Shown here piece after piece: positions 4,429 through 6,103 of a stretch of 6,103 bases of DNA. This DNA is from Actinomycetota bacterium (lineage in GTDB: Bacteria > Actinomycetota > Acidimicrobiia > Acidimicrobiales > RAAP-2): positions 1 through 6,103 of the forward strand of contig WLKR01000073.1 of the NCBI GenBank assembly GCA_009701115.1, written 5' to 3'. Below the pieces are notes generated by a model. That model was not told the origin of the DNA. It worked only from the letters and a program-made list of their open reading frames with translations, and searched no databases. Both the position numbers and the translations under genes were made by a program. Numbering within the stretch: position 1 is the first letter of the stretch; the number at the start of each line of letters is the position of its first letter.

Positions 4429-5205
4429 ATGTCAGAGGTTTCGACCACGAAGGTCTTTGCCGTAGCGAATCAAAAGGGCGGGGTTGGTAAGACCACCACC
4501 ACAATCTCGCTCGGTGCAGCCCTTGCTGCCATGGGTCAGCGTGTCCTGCTGATCGACCTCGACCCCCAGGGCAACGCCACTACGGGCGTTGGCGTGGATC
4601 CCCATCGCTTCGAGCACTCCATGTATGACGTGCTCCTAAACGACGAAGTATCTCTCATGGATGTTGTCGAGCCCACGGGGTTTCCGAACCTTTTTGTGGC
4701 TCCCGCCGATCTGAACCTGGCCGCCGTAGAGCAGGAGCTGACCGCCGTTATTTCCCGCGAGCTCCGCCTTAAAAAGGCCATTGGCTCGCTGGGTGGTGAC
4801 TTCGACTATGTCTTCATCGACTGCCCACCATCACTGGGCTTGATTACGATCAATGCCTTCGCCGCCGCCACCGACATCCTGGTGCCGATGCAGTGTGAGT
4901 TCTACGCCCTGGAGGGCCTGACGCAGCTCCAGAGGATTGTTACCCTGGTTCAGAAGAACCTGAACCCCAGTCTCAAGATCTCCAAAGTTGTGCTGACGAT
5001 GTATGACCCCCGTACCACCTTGACGCTCGAAGTGGCCAAGGAAGTTGAGCGAGTATTTCCGAACGAGATTTGCAAGACCCGGATTCCCCGCACCGTTCGA
5101 TTGGCTGAAGCGCCTTCATTTGGTCAGCCGATCACCGTATTTGATCCAACCTCCAAGGGTGCTACTGCCTATGTGGAGCTAGCAAAGGAGATCCTCAATG
5201 GCTAG
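4429..5205 (+). CDS. parA: Chromosome partitioning ATPase ParA (Soj)
   Basis: Deviant-Walker ATPase that binds the nucleoid non-specifically as an ATP dimer and, with ParB, moves replicated origins apart. From ATG 4429 it has 258 residues, a typical size for chromosomal ParA/Soj. The deviant Walker A is KGGVGKTT (16-23) with signature Lys16 and catalytic-loop Lys21. The A' motif is LLIDLDPQGN (40-49) and Walker B is YVFIDCPPSLG (127-137). The C-terminal part contains KTRIPRTVRLAEAPSFGQPI, characteristic of the family. ATG 4429 is preferred over ATG 4420 because GAGGA (4415-4419) lies 9 bases upstream. The frame stays open back to a TTG at 4303, but that start would fall in parS site 5 and upstream of the likely promoter. 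The 3' end overlaps parB by 8 bases. Confidence 0.96.
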   Translation: MSEVSTTKVFAVANQKGGVGKTTTTISLGAALAAMGQRVLLIDLDPQGNATTGVGVDPHRFEHSMYDVLLNDEVSLMDVVEPTGFPNLFVAPADLNLAAVEQELTAVISRELRLKKAIGSLGGDFDYVFIDCPPSLGLITINAFAAATDILVPMQCEFYALEGLTQLQRIVTLVQKNLNPSLKISKVVLTMYDPRTTLTLEVAKEVERVFPNEICKTRIPRTVRLAEAPSFGQPITVFDPTSKGATAYVELAKEILNG

Positions 5206-6103
5206 AAAGACAGGACTTGGACGGGGCCTCGGCGCCCTTATCCCCGAGGGCGAGCCCGCGGAAGTTACTGAATCGACAACGACGATTGTGGGTCCCCTTC
5301 AGGAAATCGCCCTGAGTTCGATTCGCCCTAATCAGTTTCAACCCCGCCAGAGTTTCGAAGATGAACCACTGAAGGCCTTGGCCGAATCCATAAAGGGTGT
5401 TGGTGTCATTCAGCCAATCTTGGTTCGCCCCGTAGAGGGGGAGTCGGGCGTATTCGAAATCGTTGCCGGTGAGCGCCGCTGGCGCGCTTCTCGCCTCGCG
5501 GGCCTCGCTACTATTCCCGCTTTCGTCCAGACTGACGTCAATGACACGTTGAGCCTGGAACGGGCCATTGTAGAGAACCTCCACCGAGTGGATCTCAACG
5601 CTCTAGAAGAAGCGGCTGCCTACCAGCAGCTGATTGACGACTTCAGCTTTACGCACGAACAGATTGCCACTCGAGTCGGAAAGAACCGAGCGACCATCTC
5701 CAACACCCTGCGTCTCTTGAATCTGGGCGGCACGGCACAAAAGGCCGTTATGACGGGCTCCATCTCTGCTGGTCACGCCCGAGCCCTCTTGGGCATCGCC
5801 GACCTGGAGAAGCAGGACGCCCTCGTTAAGAAGATAACGGCCGGCGAGCTCTCGGTCCGTGCGACCGAGGAGTTGGTCAAGGAGACCCTGGTTGTGAAGC
5901 CGGCCGCGACGCCGCCTGCAACTGGTGCCAACACTGGGGGGGCGACCGGAACCAAGCCCATTCTCCGTCCCGTGCCCGACGCCGCCATTGTTGAACTCGA
6001 GCATCTCCTGGAGGAGTTGCTCGATACTCGAGTACACATTGACCTCAAGGGTAAGACTGGCCGGATGGTGATTGACTTCGCCGATCTTGGCGACCTCGAG
6101 CGC
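5198..6103 (+). CDS. parB: Chromosome partitioning protein ParB (3' end missing)
   Basis: CTP-dependent DNA clamp that recognises parS, spreads, recruits SMC and stimulates ParA. The window holds 302 codons and stops before the end of the gene. The N-terminus MARKTGLGRGLGALIPEG is the usual ParA-contacting segment. The CTPase fold contains IRPNQFQPR, then GERRWRAS (box II) and ENLHRVDLNALEEAAAY (box III). The helix-turn-helix is FTHEQIATRVGKNRATISNT, followed by GHARALLGI. A Pro/Thr/Gly linker leads to the start of the C-terminal dimerisation domain, LEHLLEELLDTRVHI with GRMVIDFADL. Only a few residues are likely missing. The start is supported by AAGGAG (5185-5190), 7 bases upstream and inside parA, so translation of the two is coupled. 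Confidence 0.97.
   Translation, partial: MARKTGLGRGLGALIPEGEPAEVTESTTTIVGPLQEIALSSIRPNQFQPRQSFEDEPLKALAESIKGVGVIQPILVRPVEGESGVFEIVAGERRWRASRLAGLATIPAFVQTDVNDTLSLERAIVENLHRVDLNALEEAAAYQQLIDDFSFTHEQIATRVGKNRATISNTLRLLNLGGTAQKAVMTGSISAGHARALLGIADLEKQDALVKKITAGELSVRATEELVKETLVVKPAATPPATGANTGGATGTKPILRPVPDAAIVELEHLLEELLDTRVHIDLKGKTGRMVIDFADLGDLER

Noticed and set aside
5603..6037. Antisense open frame of 144 codons opposite parB
   Set aside because: It lies wholly within parB on the other strand, has no family motif, and follows from codon bias in the real gene.

Overview
The window looks like the chromosomal origin region of an actinobacterium. The conserved order dnaA (leftward) | rpmH-rnpA-yidD-yidC-jag-rsmG-parA-parB (rightward) is the order known from mycobacteria and streptomycetes. 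Base composition is moderately GC-rich by eye. The RsmG N-terminus (GFLGPG, with an SEPP motif later) and the moderate GC suggest a deep-branching group such as Acidimicrobiia. That placement is an inference from memory and was not tested.

Layout. Positions 1-691 (minus strand) hold the 5' 230 codons of dnaA. Positions 692-906 are the divergent dnaA/rpmH control region, with a DnaA-box-like site over a candidate dnaA promoter and a stem-loop in the rpmH leader. Positions 907-3355 are a compact rightward cluster: ribosomal protein L34, RNase P protein, YidD, the YidC insertase and the RNA-binding protein Jag/KhpB, joined by overlaps or gaps of a few bases. rsmG follows at 3363-3989, with a terminator-like hairpin inside its first 19 codons. 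Positions 3990-4428 carry no gene. They hold five parS-like sites and then a candidate parA promoter. parA (4429-5205) and parB (5198 to the right edge, incomplete) overlap by 8 bases.

The genes link replication initiation (DnaA), ribosome and RNA biogenesis (L34, RnpA, RsmG, Jag), membrane protein insertion (YidD, YidC) and origin segregation (ParA, ParB, parS). ParB is expected to load at the parS sites just upstream of parA.

No mobile element, CRISPR array, tRNA or rRNA gene was seen, and every gene belongs to a known family. The points worth a second look are regulatory. First, a strong ribosome binding site and in-frame ATG inside jag would make a short KH-R3H isoform. Second, the near-perfect intrinsic terminator is embedded in rsmG codons 7-19, just after a possible leaderless start. 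Third, the parS sites fall into graded variants. Fourth, there are several small inverted and direct repeats around the dnaA, rpmH and parA promoters. The dnaA-dnaN gap, the usual actinobacterial oriC, would lie off the left edge.
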